Shown here piece by piece: positions 37,470 through 48,720 of a DNA stretch of 64,000 nucleotides; position 1 is the stretch's first letter, and the number at the start of each line of letters is the position of its first letter. The notes beneath the pieces are model-generated. The model ran no database searches. It was not told the origin of the DNA and saw nothing but the letters and a program-made list of their open reading frames with translations. The DNA comes from Colwellia maritima (GTDB taxonomy: Bacteria; Pseudomonadota; Gammaproteobacteria; Enterobacterales; Alteromonadaceae), in contig NZ_JAKKSL010000005.1 of the NCBI RefSeq assembly GCF_022669015.1, positions 357,133 through 421,132 of the forward strand, written 5' to 3'. A program made the translations under genes and the position numbers.

Positions 37470-38934
37470 ATGACTATTCCAACGTACAAATTTCATAACG
37501 ATGTAAACTTTATTAATGGTGAATATATTTCATCAAAAGTAGACGGTAAAATTGATATTTTAAGTCCGTCTACAGGTGAAGTGATTGGCGCTATTCCAAA
37601 AGGATGTAGCGATGATGCACAACATGCACTAGAAGTTGCTGATGCCGCTCAAAAACAATGGGCTAAATTAACAGCACGCACACGCCAAAGTATTCTTCGT
37701 AACTTTGCCAATAAAATTCGTGAAAACAAAGATATTCTTGCACCTATGCTAGTGGCTGAACAAGGTAAATTGTTATCTGTTGCACAAATGGAAGTAGACG
37801 TTACCGCTACTTTTATTGATTACGCTTGTGATCATGCGTTAACCATTGAAGGTGATATTCTTCCTTCAGATAACGAAGACGAAAAAATTTACATCCACAA
37901 GGTACCACGTGGTGTTGTAGTGGGGATTACTGCTTGGAACTTTCCGTTGGCACTTGCCGGTCGTAAAATTGGTCCAAAGATTAATCACTGGAAATACTAT
38001 TGTATTAAAGCCAACACAAGAAACGCCTTTAGCAACAACCGAATTAGGTCGTATCGCTAACGAAGCGGGTATTCCTGCCGGTGTGCTTAACGTGATTAAT
38101 GGTTCTGGTTCAGTTGTTGGTCAAGCATTATGCGAAAACCCAATTACTAAAATGATCACCATGACAGGCTCTACAGCCGCAGGTAAGCAAATTTACAAAA
38201 CGTCTGCTGAATACATGACTCCGGTAATGTTAGAGCTAGGTGGTAAAGCACCTATGGTTGTAATGGAAGATGCTGACTTAGACGCAGCCGTTGAAGGCGC
38301 TCTTTGGGGGCGTTTTGCTAACTGTGGTCAGGTTTGTACTTGTGTTGAACGTTTATATGTTCAAGAAAGTGTTTATGAAAAATTCATGGACAAATTCTTA
38401 CCGGCAGTTAAAGCGCTTCGAGTTGGCGACCCTATGAACCCTGATACACAAATGGGTCCTAAGTGTAATCAACGTGAAATTGAAAACATTGATCACATCG
38501 TACAAGAAAGCATTAAGCAGGGCGCAACTGTAGCGACGGGTGGTAAAACTGCTACTGTTACTGGTTTTGATGGCGGTTGTTGGTATGAACCTACGTTACT
38601 AGTTGACGTTGCACAAGACAACATAGCTGTACACGAAGAAACCTTTGGTCCTGTTTTACCTATTATTAAAGTTAAAGATATGGACCAAGCTATCAAATTC
38701 TGTAACGACAGTATTTACGGCTTAAGCGCTTATATTTATACAAAAAACTTTTTCGACATTAACAAAGCAATCAACGAATTAGACGTTGGTGAAGTATATG
38801 TTAATCGCGGAATGGGTGAACAACATCAAGGCTTCCACAATGGTTGGAAACAAAGTGGTTTTGGTGGCGAAGACGGTAAATTTGGTCTTGAGCAATACCT
38901 AGAAAAGAAAACAGTCTATATGATGGAAAAGTAA
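37470..38934 (+). CDS. AldA-like aldehyde dehydrogenase, probably 3,6-anhydro-L-galactose dehydrogenase (frame disrupted)
   Basis: An NAD(P)-dependent aldehyde dehydrogenase of about 487 residues. The ATG at 37470 follows the SDR stop by four bases. Blocks: [18 protein letters not shown], then in the second reading [25 protein letters not shown], the catalytic Glu in [11 protein letters not shown] and Cys in [14 protein letters not shown]. The break at 37974-37979 reads CCAAAG where CCAGC (Pro-Ala of IGPAL) is expected, a one-base gain; 1465 bases total. In this operon the natural role is oxidation of 3,6-anhydro-L-galactose to the acid used by the cycloisomerase. Lactaldehyde dehydrogenase is the nearest general relative. 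Confidence 0.87.
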
Positions 38935-38993
38935 TGACGTGATAGTCGTGCTGTAAAACTCTCCCTTACGATGCTCTTTTTTATTGAGTATTC

Positions 38994-39028
38994 TGCCGAT
39001 AATAATGAACTTATTATCGGCTTTTTTT
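38994..39028 (+). terminator. Terminator of the anhydrogalactose operon
   Basis: GCCGATAATAA and TTATTATCGGC pair around TGAAC and are followed by eight T. Strong rho-independent terminator. Confidence 0.93.
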
Positions 39029-39049
39029 TATCAGGCATTTTTTGAGCTT

Positions 39050-39892
39050 TTAGCGCGCATGGTTAGCGCGAAGTAAGCGAAGTAATATTTCGCCGCCTAT
39101 TTGGTTTAAACTTAAGCCTTCTTGTTCACCTATGGCAGCTAAATTTACATTATTTATATTTGTTGTTTTACTGACGCCAGACTCGATTGAATTGATCACT
39201 AAGTTTTTGATCAAAATTGTCGATATTTTAATTTTTTGCTGAGGTTTACCTCGTGTTTTTTTATCTTTAGTGTGTTCAATAATAGGGCCTGCTTGTGGGT
39301 GTTCATTTTTATATTCAACGGCATTAAGATTAGGATGACTTTCAGCATACAATTTAGCGCTTACTTGTGGGTATTGCTGAGGGTAATCATTCGCGAGTTT
39401 TGTGGTAATGCTATTAATAATTTGCTCTATATTCGTTCCTTTACTATTTTTTTCTATATTTAAGGTAAGCTTATTCACGGTAACTTTATGCACCGCTGTT
39501 AACATTGTTTGTTTTTGTGTTGGTGACAATTCAACAGACACTTCATCAATAGTGAGGGCATTTTTAGCTTGATAGTGGCCAATATTTACTAAGCTAATGC
39601 CTTTAAATGTTGCGATACCAGAATCGGCTGCAAAATCAGCCTGGGTAATAGTCGTTTCTTGTCCAGTGTAATAATTTCCCTGCAATGTGATTTGGCTAGC
39701 TAAATATTCATTGAGAGAACTATTGGCTAAATACCAAAGCATGGTGCTAAAAAATAACAATAAGGTGAAAGCAATAACGGCGAGTTTATTCAAGACTTGT
39801 TCTCTATTTGCGATTAATAGTTGATATTTTAAGGTAAATTGACGGTAGGGTAAATGCCATAGTCGATTCTTTACGTTATAATCATGATGCAT
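39050..39892 (-). CDS. AsmA-like inner-membrane protein of unknown function
   Basis: A 280-residue protein with one membrane segment (LAVIAFTLLLFFSTMLWYLA, residues about 37-56) and a periplasmic part. The segment FAADSGIATFKGISLVNIGH and IDEVSVELSPTQ resemble the repeats of AsmA-like bridge proteins. A low-complexity Lys/His-rich stretch follows, then the hydrophobic KISTILIKNLVINSI. The annotated start overlaps the opposite-strand efflux gene region; a later start may be the real one. No substrate is suggested. Confidence 0.65.
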   Translation of the reverse strand: MHHDYNVKNRLWHLPYRQFTLKYQLLIANREQVLNKLAVIAFTLLLFFSTMLWYLANSSLNEYLASQITLQGNYYTGQETTITQADFAADSGIATFKGISLVNIGHYQAKNALTIDEVSVELSPTQKQTMLTAVHKVTVNKLTLNIEKNSKGTNIEQIINSITTKLANDYPQQYPQVSAKLYAESHPNLNAVEYKNEHPQAGPIIEHTKDKKTRGKPQQKIKISTILIKNLVINSIESGVSKTTNINNVNLAAIGEQEGLSLNQIGGEILLRLLRANHAR

Positions 39893-39922
39893 CCTTACTA
39901 TACCAAGTCGAGATTTTCATTT

Positions 39923-41026
39923 ATGCCTAAAGACAACTTTATTGCAAACCGATTACCGTTATTTCTTATTTTATTTTTACTTGTTGCGTTGATAATTTAT
40001 ATTCAATGGCCAAAAGGCGAGCAAGTGTCAAAAGAATACAAACGTGTTGTCTCAGTTAAAGTAACAACACCTCAGTGGACTGAATTTAATAATGGTATTG
40101 AAGCAATAGGTACAGCCAGGGCTAATGAGCAAGTACTAATTAGTAGTAAATACTCAGATTTAGTTGATCAGATTTTATTTGAAGATGGCCAACTAGTAAA
40201 AAAGGGTGATGTACTAGTTCATTTAAATAGCCAAGAAGAATTGGCTAAAGTAAGTGAATTAGAAGCGAATTTGTCTGAATCAACGGCACAGTTAAAACGT
40301 TTTGAAGATTTACTTTCTTCAAAAGCAACGTCTAAGTCATTAGTGGACCAACAAGAAGCTAAAACCAAAGCAATTGCAGCACAATTACAAAGTGCGCGCA
40401 CTAAATTAAATGACTTGTCAATTAAAGCGCCGTTTGATGGCATTTTAGGGTTTAGAGAAATAAGTCTTGGTGCTTATATAGACGCGGGAAGTGTTATTAC
40501 AAGCCTGGATGATTTATCTTTGGTCAAAGTTGACTTTAACCTTCCAGAGCGTTATTTAACGACGATTAAGCATGGACAATCAGTTATTGCCATTAGCTCG
40601 GCTTATAAAAACCAACAGTTTAAAGGTAAAATCACCTCTATTGATACACGTATTAATCCTGTAACGCGATCGTTAAAAGTACGCGCTGAAATAGTCAATG
40701 ATGATTTAGCTTTACGACCTGGCATGTTGCTTAATATTGAAGTTGTAAGACAAGTTGAAACCTTACTGCAATTACCAGAAAGTGCCATAATTCCAATTGA
40801 AGACCAACATTTTGTTTTTATTATTCAACAAGGTAATGAAGAACAAAGTGTTTTGCGCAAAAGTATACGTTTAGGAAGGCGACTTCCTGGCTTTGTTGAA
40901 ATACTTGAAGGGGTGAATCAAAATGATCTTGTGGTTATTGAAGGGGCACTTAAATTAAGTGATGGTACATCAGTAACCATAATTAATTCACAGGAAACAC
41001 CAAGCCTAGAGGATAAAGCCAAGTGA
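39923..41026 (+). CDS. RND efflux periplasmic adaptor (membrane fusion protein)
   Basis: The adaptor linking an RND pump to an outer-membrane channel. I chose ATG 39923 (MPKDNFIANR). One anchor helix (LPLFLILFLLVALIIYI), then the lipoyl half-motif GQLVKKGDVLVHLNSQEELA, an alpha-hairpin with heptads (residues about 100-155), the second lipoyl half APFDGILGFREISLGAYIDAG, a beta-barrel and the C-terminal membrane-proximal domain. 367 residues is normal. It overlaps the pump gene by four bases (GTGA). Confidence 0.94.
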   Translation: MPKDNFIANRLPLFLILFLLVALIIYIQWPKGEQVSKEYKRVVSVKVTTPQWTEFNNGIEAIGTARANEQVLISSKYSDLVDQILFEDGQLVKKGDVLVHLNSQEELAKVSELEANLSESTAQLKRFEDLLSSKATSKSLVDQQEAKTKAIAAQLQSARTKLNDLSIKAPFDGILGFREISLGAYIDAGSVITSLDDLSLVKVDFNLPERYLTTIKHGQSVIAISSAYKNQQFKGKITSIDTRINPVTRSLKVRAEIVNDDLALRPGMLLNIEVVRQVETLLQLPESAIIPIEDQHFVFIIQQGNEEQSVLRKSIRLGRRLPGFVEILEGVNQNDLVVIEGALKLSDGTSVTIINSQETPSLEDKAK

Positions 41027-44000
41027 TTTTATCTGATATTTCTGTTAAAAGACCTGTTTTTGCCACTGTTATAAACTTACTCATTATTACCTTTGGTATC
41101 GTTGCTTTTTTAATGTTACCACTGAGAGAGTATCCAGATATTGACCCACCAATCGTTAGTATTAATACAAACTATCCAGGTGCTTCTGCTGCGATTGTTG
41201 AAACAAAAATCACGCAAGTGCTTGAAGATAGAATTAGTGGTGTAGAAGGCGTTAAATCCATTACGTCTAATTCGAGAGTAGGGCGTTCCAATATTACCAT
41301 TGAATTTCATTTAGATCGTGACATTGATGCGGCCACGAATGATGTTCGTGATCGTATTTCTCGCGCGTTAAATAATATCCCCGAACAAGCTGATCCACCT
41401 GAAGTATTTAAAGCCAACGATGATGAAAACGTTATTGTTTGGTTTGTTTTACAAAGTGAGTCAATGACCACGTTGGAGTTAACTGACTATGCAAATCGGT
41501 ATATTGTTGATCGTTTTGCTGTAGTTGATGGCGTTGCACGTGTCCGTCTTGGTGGTGGTCGTACTTACGCCATGAAAATATTGTTAAACCGAACTGCGAT
41601 GGCTGCGCGCAATGTTACCGTTCAAGATATTGAATCAACGCTTCGCAGTGAAAATGTTGAGTTACCGGCAGGGCGAGTTGAATCAATTGATAGAGACTTT
41701 TCTATTCGTGTTCAACGAAGTTATTTAACACCTCAAGACTTTTCAAACATGGTTGTAACTCGAGCTAATGACAATTCTCTTGTGCGGTTAGGAGATATAG
41801 CCAAAGTGAGTATTGATGCCTTAGATGATGAAAACATGTTTCGAGGTAATGGTAAGAATATGGTTGGGCTAGGTATTATTAAACAGTCGAAAGCCAATAC
41901 CTTAGAAGTTGTTAAGTCAGCACGTAAAGAAATGTTATCAGTACAAAATTCATTACCGATGGGAACAACCATAACCAATAGTTACGACTCTTCTGTTTTT
42001 ATACAAGGCTCTATAGAAGAGGTTTACAATACTTTGGTTATTGCCATGATAATGGTTGTTTGCGTTATTTTCTTATTTTTAGGAAATATTAGGGCCACTA
42101 TTATTCCGCTTACTGTACCTGTAGCCTTAATTGGTTCAATGATGACATTATCTTGGTTTGGATTTTCGATTAATTTATTGACCTTATTAGCACTTGTTTT
42201 AGCTATTGGTTTAGTGGTTGATGATGCGATTGTTGTGCTAGAAAACATTTACCGTCGAATAGAAAACGGTCAACCGCCATTAATTGCCGCTTACGAAGGT
42301 GGTAGAGAAGTGGCTTTTGCAGTTATTGCAACAACCTTAGTCTTAGTTGCCGTATTTGTTCCGCTCGTGTTTTTATCGGGAAATGTTGGACGTTTATTTA
42401 CAGAGTTTGCGATTGCTATTGCTGCTGCGGTCGTTTTTTCAAGCCTTACAGCTTTAACGTTAACCCCGATGTTGTGTTCTAAAATGTTGAAACATAAAGA
42501 ACGTAGTTCTTCATTTGGTCAGTTTTTAGATAGGAAATTTTCTAAAATTGAAGCTTCGTATGCTCAGGCGTTATCAAAAAGTATCCATCAACCTATTCTT
42601 ATTATCAGTATTATCGCCTTGTCGCTTGTTGCTGTTTATTTATTGTTTATGCAATTGCCGTCAGAATATACCCCTAAGGAAGATCGAGGTAATCTTTTTA
42701 TTGTTATGCAAAGTGCAGAAGGGGCAAGTTATGAAAATAACGTTAAAAATATGCAAACTATCGAAGACAAACTACTGGCATATAAAAAGCGAGACGAGCT
42801 TGACCGTGTGATTGTTAGAGTGCCTGGCTTTGGTGGTACTGGCGGCGTTGCCATTGTAGGAATGCCTGATTGGGGAGAACGTAGTTTTGACACGTTTGAA
42901 TTTATTGGCAAAATAAATAAAGAATTAGACAGTATTACCGATGTTAGAGCTTTTGCTATGATGCGTCGTGGTATTGGCGGTGGTGGAGGTGATTCGCCTG
43001 TTGCTTTCGTGTTGCAAGGAAATACCTATAGTGAACTAGCAAAATGGCGCGATATTGTGATTGAAGCAGCACAAAAAAATCCAAACCTTACTTCTATTAA
43101 TAGCGACTATAAAGAAACCTATCCACAATTAATGGTGAAAATAGATCGTGATAGAGCCTATGATTTAGGTGTTCCTGTTGGTGATATTGCAGAAACATTG
43201 GAAACAATGTTAGGGCAACGCCGAGTTACCACGTTTGTTGAACGGGGAGAAGAATACGATGTAATTATTGAAGGTGATGAAGAACAATATCGTAGTCCTG
43301 CTGATATTGACAATATTTACGTGCGTTCACCAACATCAAATGAGCTGATTCCTTTATCTAATTTAATTAATATAACTGAAGAAGCAACCTCATCACGATT
43401 AAACCGCTATAACCGTTTGCGTAGCGTCACAATTACCGCCAATTTAGCCGATGGATATGCACTAGGTGATGCTTTAGATTTTCTAAAAAATATAGCGGAT
43501 CAACAACTACCCGAAGAGGCACAAATAGATTACAAAGGTCAGTCATTGTTACTAAAAGAATCTGGCAGTTCTATTTTATTGGTGTTTGTTTTAGCATTAT
43601 TGATTACTTTTTTAGTGCTTGCAGCACAGTTTGAAAGCTTTATTCATCCATTTGTTATTTTGTTAACCGTGCCATTAGCGCTAGTGGGAGCTTTGCCGGC
43701 CTTGAGTTGATGGGGATGAGTTTAAATATTTACAGTCAAATAGGTATTGTAATGCTGATTGGCTTAGCGGCAAAGAATGGTATCTTAATTGTTGAATTTG
43801 CTAATCAATTACGTGATAAAGGTGTGATGTTTGAACAAGCACTAATTAATGCAGCACAACAGCGACTAAGGCCCATTGTGATGACGACATTTACCACGGT
43901 AATTAGTGCCGTGCCCTTGGTGTTAGCTTCAGGCCCTGGGGCTGAGAGTAGAATGGTTATCGGTGTGGTTATATTTGCGGGTGTATCATTGGCAAGTCTT

Positions 44001-44126
44001 TTTACTTTGTTTATTGTGCCAGGGGCTTATTATTGGCTTTGTCAGAACACGGGATCTCCACAAGCTATTGCTAATGAAATAGCGAAAGAACAAAAAGCTT
44101 TAGCGTTAAGAACAAAGGCAGATTAA
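41023..44126 (+). CDS. RND-family efflux pump, inner-membrane transporter (frame disrupted)
   Basis: A proton-driven multidrug exporter of the AcrB/MexF-like HAE1 type. GTG start at 41023, coupled to the adaptor. Motifs: LPLREYPDIDPPIVSINTNY, the double Asp of helix 4 (VVDDAIVVLENI), GNVGRLFTEFA, and the late block NGILIVEFANQLRD. The frame breaks at 43695-43699: GCCGG with one base missing where Ala-Gly (GCTGG) is expected before LELMGMSLNIYSQIG. The total of 3104 bases is one short of a multiple of three; about 1034 residues repaired. No outer-membrane factor is adjacent. No regulator beside it. Confidence 0.94.
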
Positions 44127-44176
44127 GGAAAGATGATGTTCAGCAAAGAGGGGGAATTTAACAAGATAGTTAGCAA

Positions 44177-44208
44177 ACCGCCTATGTATTTTAAATTACG
44201 TAGGCGGT
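44177..44208. terminator. Hairpin between convergent RND and pheA genes
   Basis: ACCGCCTA and TAGGCGGT are perfect arms with a 16-base loop partly able to pair. No long T-run; possibly a two-way terminator. Confidence 0.6.
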
Positions 44209-44235
44209 AAATAATACGGAGATAAATTCAACGAT

Positions 44236-45411
44236 TTAAATTGCGTTACTTGGTACACTTGTTGGGTTGATATGTTCTATCGGATAACAACCTAATACTT
44301 TGATGAAATTGGTATGTTCGGTAATTTCACTGATTGCTTCTTGTAAGGCAAAGTTTTTTAAATTGGCTTCAACATCAATATAAAACATTTCTTCCCATGG
44401 TCGGCCTTGAATGGGACGAGATTCCAGTTTGCACATGTTAATCCCTTTTTCTTTAAGTACTAATAAACACTCAACTAAAGCACCTGCTTTTTGGCCTGTG
44501 GCTAAGATAATAGTTGTTTTCGCCGGAATTTGTTCGGCAACATCAACGGCTTTTCTTGCCACAAGAATAAAGCGAGAGTGGTTTTCATTTTGATTGGCGA
44601 TTGATTTCTCTAATGCTTGTAATTGATATAGATGGCCACCTTCTTCACTACCAATGACAGCTATAGTTTTATCTTTTAACTCAGACACTTTAAGCATGGC
44701 ATCGGCCGTGCTATCACAATATTCAATACGAATACCGGATTGCTTATCTAAAAAATTACTACATTGAGCAAAAGGTTGCCCGTGGGCGTAAATGGTTTTT
44801 ATGTTTTCTAAACTCGTATTTACTGCCGTAAGTAAGCAATGTTCAATGGGTCGGGTAATTTCCCCAACAATTGACAAATTAGTGTGTTGCAATACATCAT
44901 AAACCTGATTAATGCTTCCAGAACTTGTGTTTTCAATAGGTAACATGCCGTAATCAACTTGGCCTGACTCGACTTGTTGTAAAATTTCACTAAAACTTTG
45001 GCAACCAGATTCTATGATTTTTTCTGCGCGTCTAGAAAAGTATCGATGGCTTGCTAGATAACTGTAAGAGCCTTTGTCACCTAAAAAAGCAACGCTAACA
45101 GTAGGCGTTTGAATATCAGGGTTAGCTAAGCTTTGTAAGTACGCTTGTTGGTTTAACACTGAGTCTTCAATGATACTTTGAAAAATACTGGTCACATAAT
45201 GTGCGTCTAAACCTAGTTCTTTACCTTGTTTTATTAAACGAATTAATAACTCTTGTTCGCGTTGTTGATCACGAATTGGTCTAACTTGCTGTACTTTACT
45301 TTTAGCAACATTTAATGTGAGCGCACGACGTTTAGCAAATAAAGTTAATAACTCTTTGTCTAAGCTTGTTATTTGTTTTCGTATTTCGTTTAAATCTAAT
45401 TTTTCGCCCAC
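44236..45411 (-). CDS. pheA: Bifunctional chorismate mutase / prephenate dehydratase
   Basis: It makes phenylpyruvate from chorismate for phenylalanine synthesis. Residues 1-90 are the AroQ mutase (EIRKQITSLDKELLTLFAKR, then VRPIRDQQREQELL). Residues about 105-285 are the dehydratase (AFLGDKGSYSYLASHRYF, MLPIENTSSGSINQVYDVL, ENHSRFILVARK with the TRF-like SRF). The last 90 residues are the ACT domain (GALVECLLVLKEKGINMCKL then ESRPIQGRPWEEMFYID), giving feedback control by Phe. 391 residues, frame intact. Confidence 0.96.
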   Translation of the reverse strand: MGEKLDLNEIRKQITSLDKELLTLFAKRRALTLNVAKSKVQQVRPIRDQQREQELLIRLIKQGKELGLDAHYVTSIFQSIIEDSVLNQQAYLQSLANPDIQTPTVSVAFLGDKGSYSYLASHRYFSRRAEKIIESGCQSFSEILQQVESGQVDYGMLPIENTSSGSINQVYDVLQHTNLSIVGEITRPIEHCLLTAVNTSLENIKTIYAHGQPFAQCSNFLDKQSGIRIEYCDSTADAMLKVSELKDKTIAVIGSEEGGHLYQLQALEKSIANQNENHSRFILVARKAVDVAEQIPAKTTIILATGQKAGALVECLLVLKEKGINMCKLESRPIQGRPWEEMFYIDVEANLKNFALQEAISEITEHTNFIKVLGCYPIEHINPTSVPSNAI

Positions 45412-45581
45412 GTTTAGTTCCTATTTTGCTGTTTTTACTATTATGCTAAAGAAAAACCCTATAAATGAAGGTTTTAATTAAATAATTGGCTAGAGCGCTT
45501 ACTCTATCGAGCTTGGCTTATTTATGTCAATAGTTTCTTTAGACCGTTTTTTTATTCAATACCATTTTAAGAGATACAATT

Positions 45582-45968
45582 TTAAGGGATACAATGAAAA
45601 ATGATAGTAAAACTACAGATAGTTGCTACAAACCATACTAAGCTACGAAGCTTATCAATATTCATCAGATAAAAAATGTTGTACACCACACGAGCACACA
45701 CATGAACAACAGCAAGCAGTGCAATATTATCTCCCGTATTATGTGTTGCCATGGCTAATAAAACAGCAGGGGCAAAAATAATGAGGGATTCAAACGCATT
45801 TTGATGAGCGGCTAATGCTCTAGCCCCAAAACCAGTTAACTTACCTTGTTGTTCTCTGGGATGATTGTTATTGTATCCGCCTAATTTGTTCATTGCGATC
45901 GCAACAGGGACTTTGGCCAAAAAGGGTAATAAAGCGGCGATAAATAAACACCAAATTAAAATCGTCAT
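45582..45968 (-). CDS. MAPEG-family membrane protein
   Basis: A 128-residue four-helix membrane protein of the MAPEG (eicosanoid/glutathione) superfamily. The family signature is seen in GARALAAHQNAFESLIIFAPAV and ARVVYNIFYLMNIDKLRS. Function in bacteria is not settled; relatives may be glutathione-dependent. It stands alone between pheA and the acylase gene. Confidence 0.9.
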   Translation of the reverse strand: MTILIWCLFIAALLPFLAKVPVAIAMNKLGGYNNNHPREQQGKLTGFGARALAAHQNAFESLIIFAPAVLLAMATHNTGDNIALLAVVHVCARVVYNIFYLMNIDKLRSLVWFVATICSFTIIFHCIP

Positions 45969-46017
45969 GTTTTTTCCTTATAATATTTTAGTTGTATTAT
46001 TTACGGTTAACTGAGCA

Positions 46018-48480
46018 TCAATAGCTAAGTAATGTTAATGTGTATTTGGTTTCTCCTGGTAAAAAAGCAGAAGGTTTTCCTTGCTCCCAATCAGCATGTC
46101 CTTTACCGTAAAATGGGCTCCATGGATGCCCTGATTGGCTAGTAGGCATATGAAAAATTCCTGTTTCTTCGTGTCCAGGAGAGATTACCATACGTTGTGA
46201 TGCACCAAAACGTTTCCCTTGTACTTTCGGCATTAAACTATCACCAGATAGAGCCTTTGCCGGCATATCTAACCACCTTCCAATAAAAGGTATGGCATTA
46301 CTTAACGGATGTTTGATTTCTGTCGTATTTTGCTGCCCCCATGTTGCGTTAGCCAGTTGTTGTTTTTCACCAGACGCTAAGGTTGTCATATCATTAATCG
46401 TTTTTTGCAATGCTTGATTAAAAACAGCCTGCCGGCTGTTTAATGGTCGCATGAGAAAATTTTCTGGTTGCTGATTAACTAATTGCCACAAAGGTACTTC
46501 TATTTGATTTTGAATACTTCTGAAACTAAAAGCAGTGTTTAGATTGTTTAATGTTGTATTGAGTTCACTAAAAATCAAATCCCGCACATTAATACGAAAG
46601 TTTCTGACGATACGATAGCTTACTGAGTCGATACTCGCACTGAGTGTTTTATCATTTGATAATACGTTTTTTACGTCATTGAATTCAGCATGTTCAGCTA
46701 ATGCTTGCTCATTAAGTACTTTGGTAAGTAAAAAGTTTTGCCAAGGCTTTAAAAATACAGCTCGGTCATCTAAACCTATTGATAACAAAGATTTTTCATC
46801 AAATGTGTTAAGGGTTAACAAATCATCACGAATTTGACTTGCCCGTGCGCCTAAGGCATAACCTCCATTGCCAATTTTATCTAGCATTTCTCCACCCACA
46901 ACACGAGCGTTTGCTGTCCACAAGCGATTATTATCAGGATTCATTATCTGGGGGTACTCCGATGGAGATAAGTAACGTGACCCAACCATTACTCTTGGTA
47001 TGCCAATAGGTTGGAGTTTCACCAACGTCACCGAATTTTCTAAGTAAAGGCCCCATAATCGTCCACTCGACATTACCCGTTTTATCTCCGACAAGCATGT
47101 TTTGTGCAGGCATACCACTCCTCGCGGCGATATTGAATGCTTGCGAAACTTGTGTAGCACGTTCTAATTCTGTTGAGGTAAAGTTCACGGCATGTTTGTC
47201 GTGAGCAACCCATCGAAAAACGAGGAGTTCGCCTTGATGGTTTTTACCAATAACCGGTCCCCAAATAGTTTCTTTTATAATCACTTCAACTGGTTTTTCG
47301 TTTTTAATGGCAATAAGTTGTTTATGAAAATTGAAATTTTCAACACCATTTGGGGTCATGTATTGTTGATCATTATTAATGCTTTTAAGTTTGATCACAT
47401 CATTATAATCACCGTAGCTATTAGTGAATCCCCAAGCAATATGACCATTACTTCCAACAATCATACTAGGCACACCAGGCAACGTGGCACCGCCCACTTT
47501 GATTTTTTGATTAGCTGTAGGGTATTCAAAACGTGCTCTAAACCAAGTATTTGGAACTCGTAGCCCTAAGTGCATATCATTAGCAATCATGGCACTGCCT
47601 GTACTGGTAAGTTTGCCTGATATTCCCCAATTATTCGATCCTGGAAAATCTCCGACTTGATATTGTTGTAGTATATCATTTTGATCAATACTAATATGAT
47701 CAATACCATGTGAGGCAATAGCATTTATAAGTGGTGATTGTGACTGTTTGGCACTAGATGCTGACGGCCAAGCATTTTTTGGCATGGGGGAGGGTTTATA
47801 ATGACTGTTATCAATTGCCGCGTCCCAAATACTGCCTTTAGGATTTAAGAATGCATAAACATCAGCTGATAAAATAGCCTTCATTAATCCTAATGTACGT
47901 TCACGTACCCCGTCTTTGTTTTGTAAATCAATGTACATGCTAAAAACCGTTAAAATCGAGTCTTCTTCACTCCACAGTGTCGGTTCTTGTTGCAATAATA
48001 GATATTCAAAAGGATGAGAACTTATATATTTTAACCCTTGATTCACACCTCTTGTGTAAGATTTTAATAAGGCTCTTTGATCTTCAGGTAAATTTTTAAC
48101 AATTTCTATCGCTCTTTCTCGGAACCGATGAACGCGAATTGACTTGTCGTAATTAAGAGCGGCATTACCAAATAAACTTGATAATTCGCCACGGAATTGC
48201 GCCTTAATAAATCCATTTGAAAAAAACGCTCTTGCGCATGAACAAAGCCAGTAGCAACAGCAACATCCAAGCGGTTACTGGCTTTAATTGTAACAATACC
48301 TTGCTCATCTCGCTCAATAGTCGCACTTTTACTTAAGCCGAAGACTGTTTTTTTACCTTCTAAAATAGGTAAGGCGCCTTCTACTTGGCTATAAATCCAT
48401 GTGGCGACAGAAGCAATTACAAGAGAACTAACCAGTAATATAGAGATAATGATTTTTTTTATAAGTTTTTTGTTTAGCAT
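46018..48480 (-). CDS. Penicillin-acylase-type (S45) N-terminal nucleophile hydrolase (frame disrupted twice)
   Basis: A periplasmic amidohydrolase that matures by self-cleavage; relatives hydrolyse penicillins or acyl-homoserine lactones. The N-terminal signal or anchor is followed by GFVHAQERFFQMDLLRRNS. The nucleophile motif is GSNNWGISG, with Ser becoming the new N-terminus, after a linker. NDMHLGLRVPNTWFR and NSYGDYND follow. Break 1 at 48189-48193: CCACG where CCAGCG (NSAGELSSLFG) is expected, one base lost. Break 2 at 46977-46986, near SNGW: CCCAACC with one base gained where CCCAGCC is expected. Net change zero; 2463 bases, 820 residues. Substrate unknown. Confidence 0.9.
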
Positions 48481-48720
48481 AACATAGTAAAAAATGTTGA
48501 AAAATAATGGTAATAAGTGAAATAAAGAATAACTTATTACTTCATACTAGCGAAGCTTTTGTTGTTTTTATTGGAAACTGAATCTGTTGTGTATGTAAGT
48601 GTATGTTTTTTAATCATAATTATCATGAATAAAAAAGTTTATTTTTATTTAGATTTTAAGGTTATTCGAATGTTATAATTCTGGATCAGTTATTAGTGTG
48701 TTTCGTTTTCGGAGTTTTAA

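Noticed and set aside
37443..37470. Start of the aldehyde dehydrogenase at 37443
   Set aside because: It would overlap the SDR end and add non-family residues. ATG 37470 gives a normal N-terminus and a four-base gap.
37984..37990. Altered GCTGG site in the aldehyde dehydrogenase (ACTGGA before Asn-Thr)
   Set aside because: E. coli AldA also has Thr-Gly-Asn here, so ACTGG is probably genuine. Only the CCAAAG just upstream is counted.
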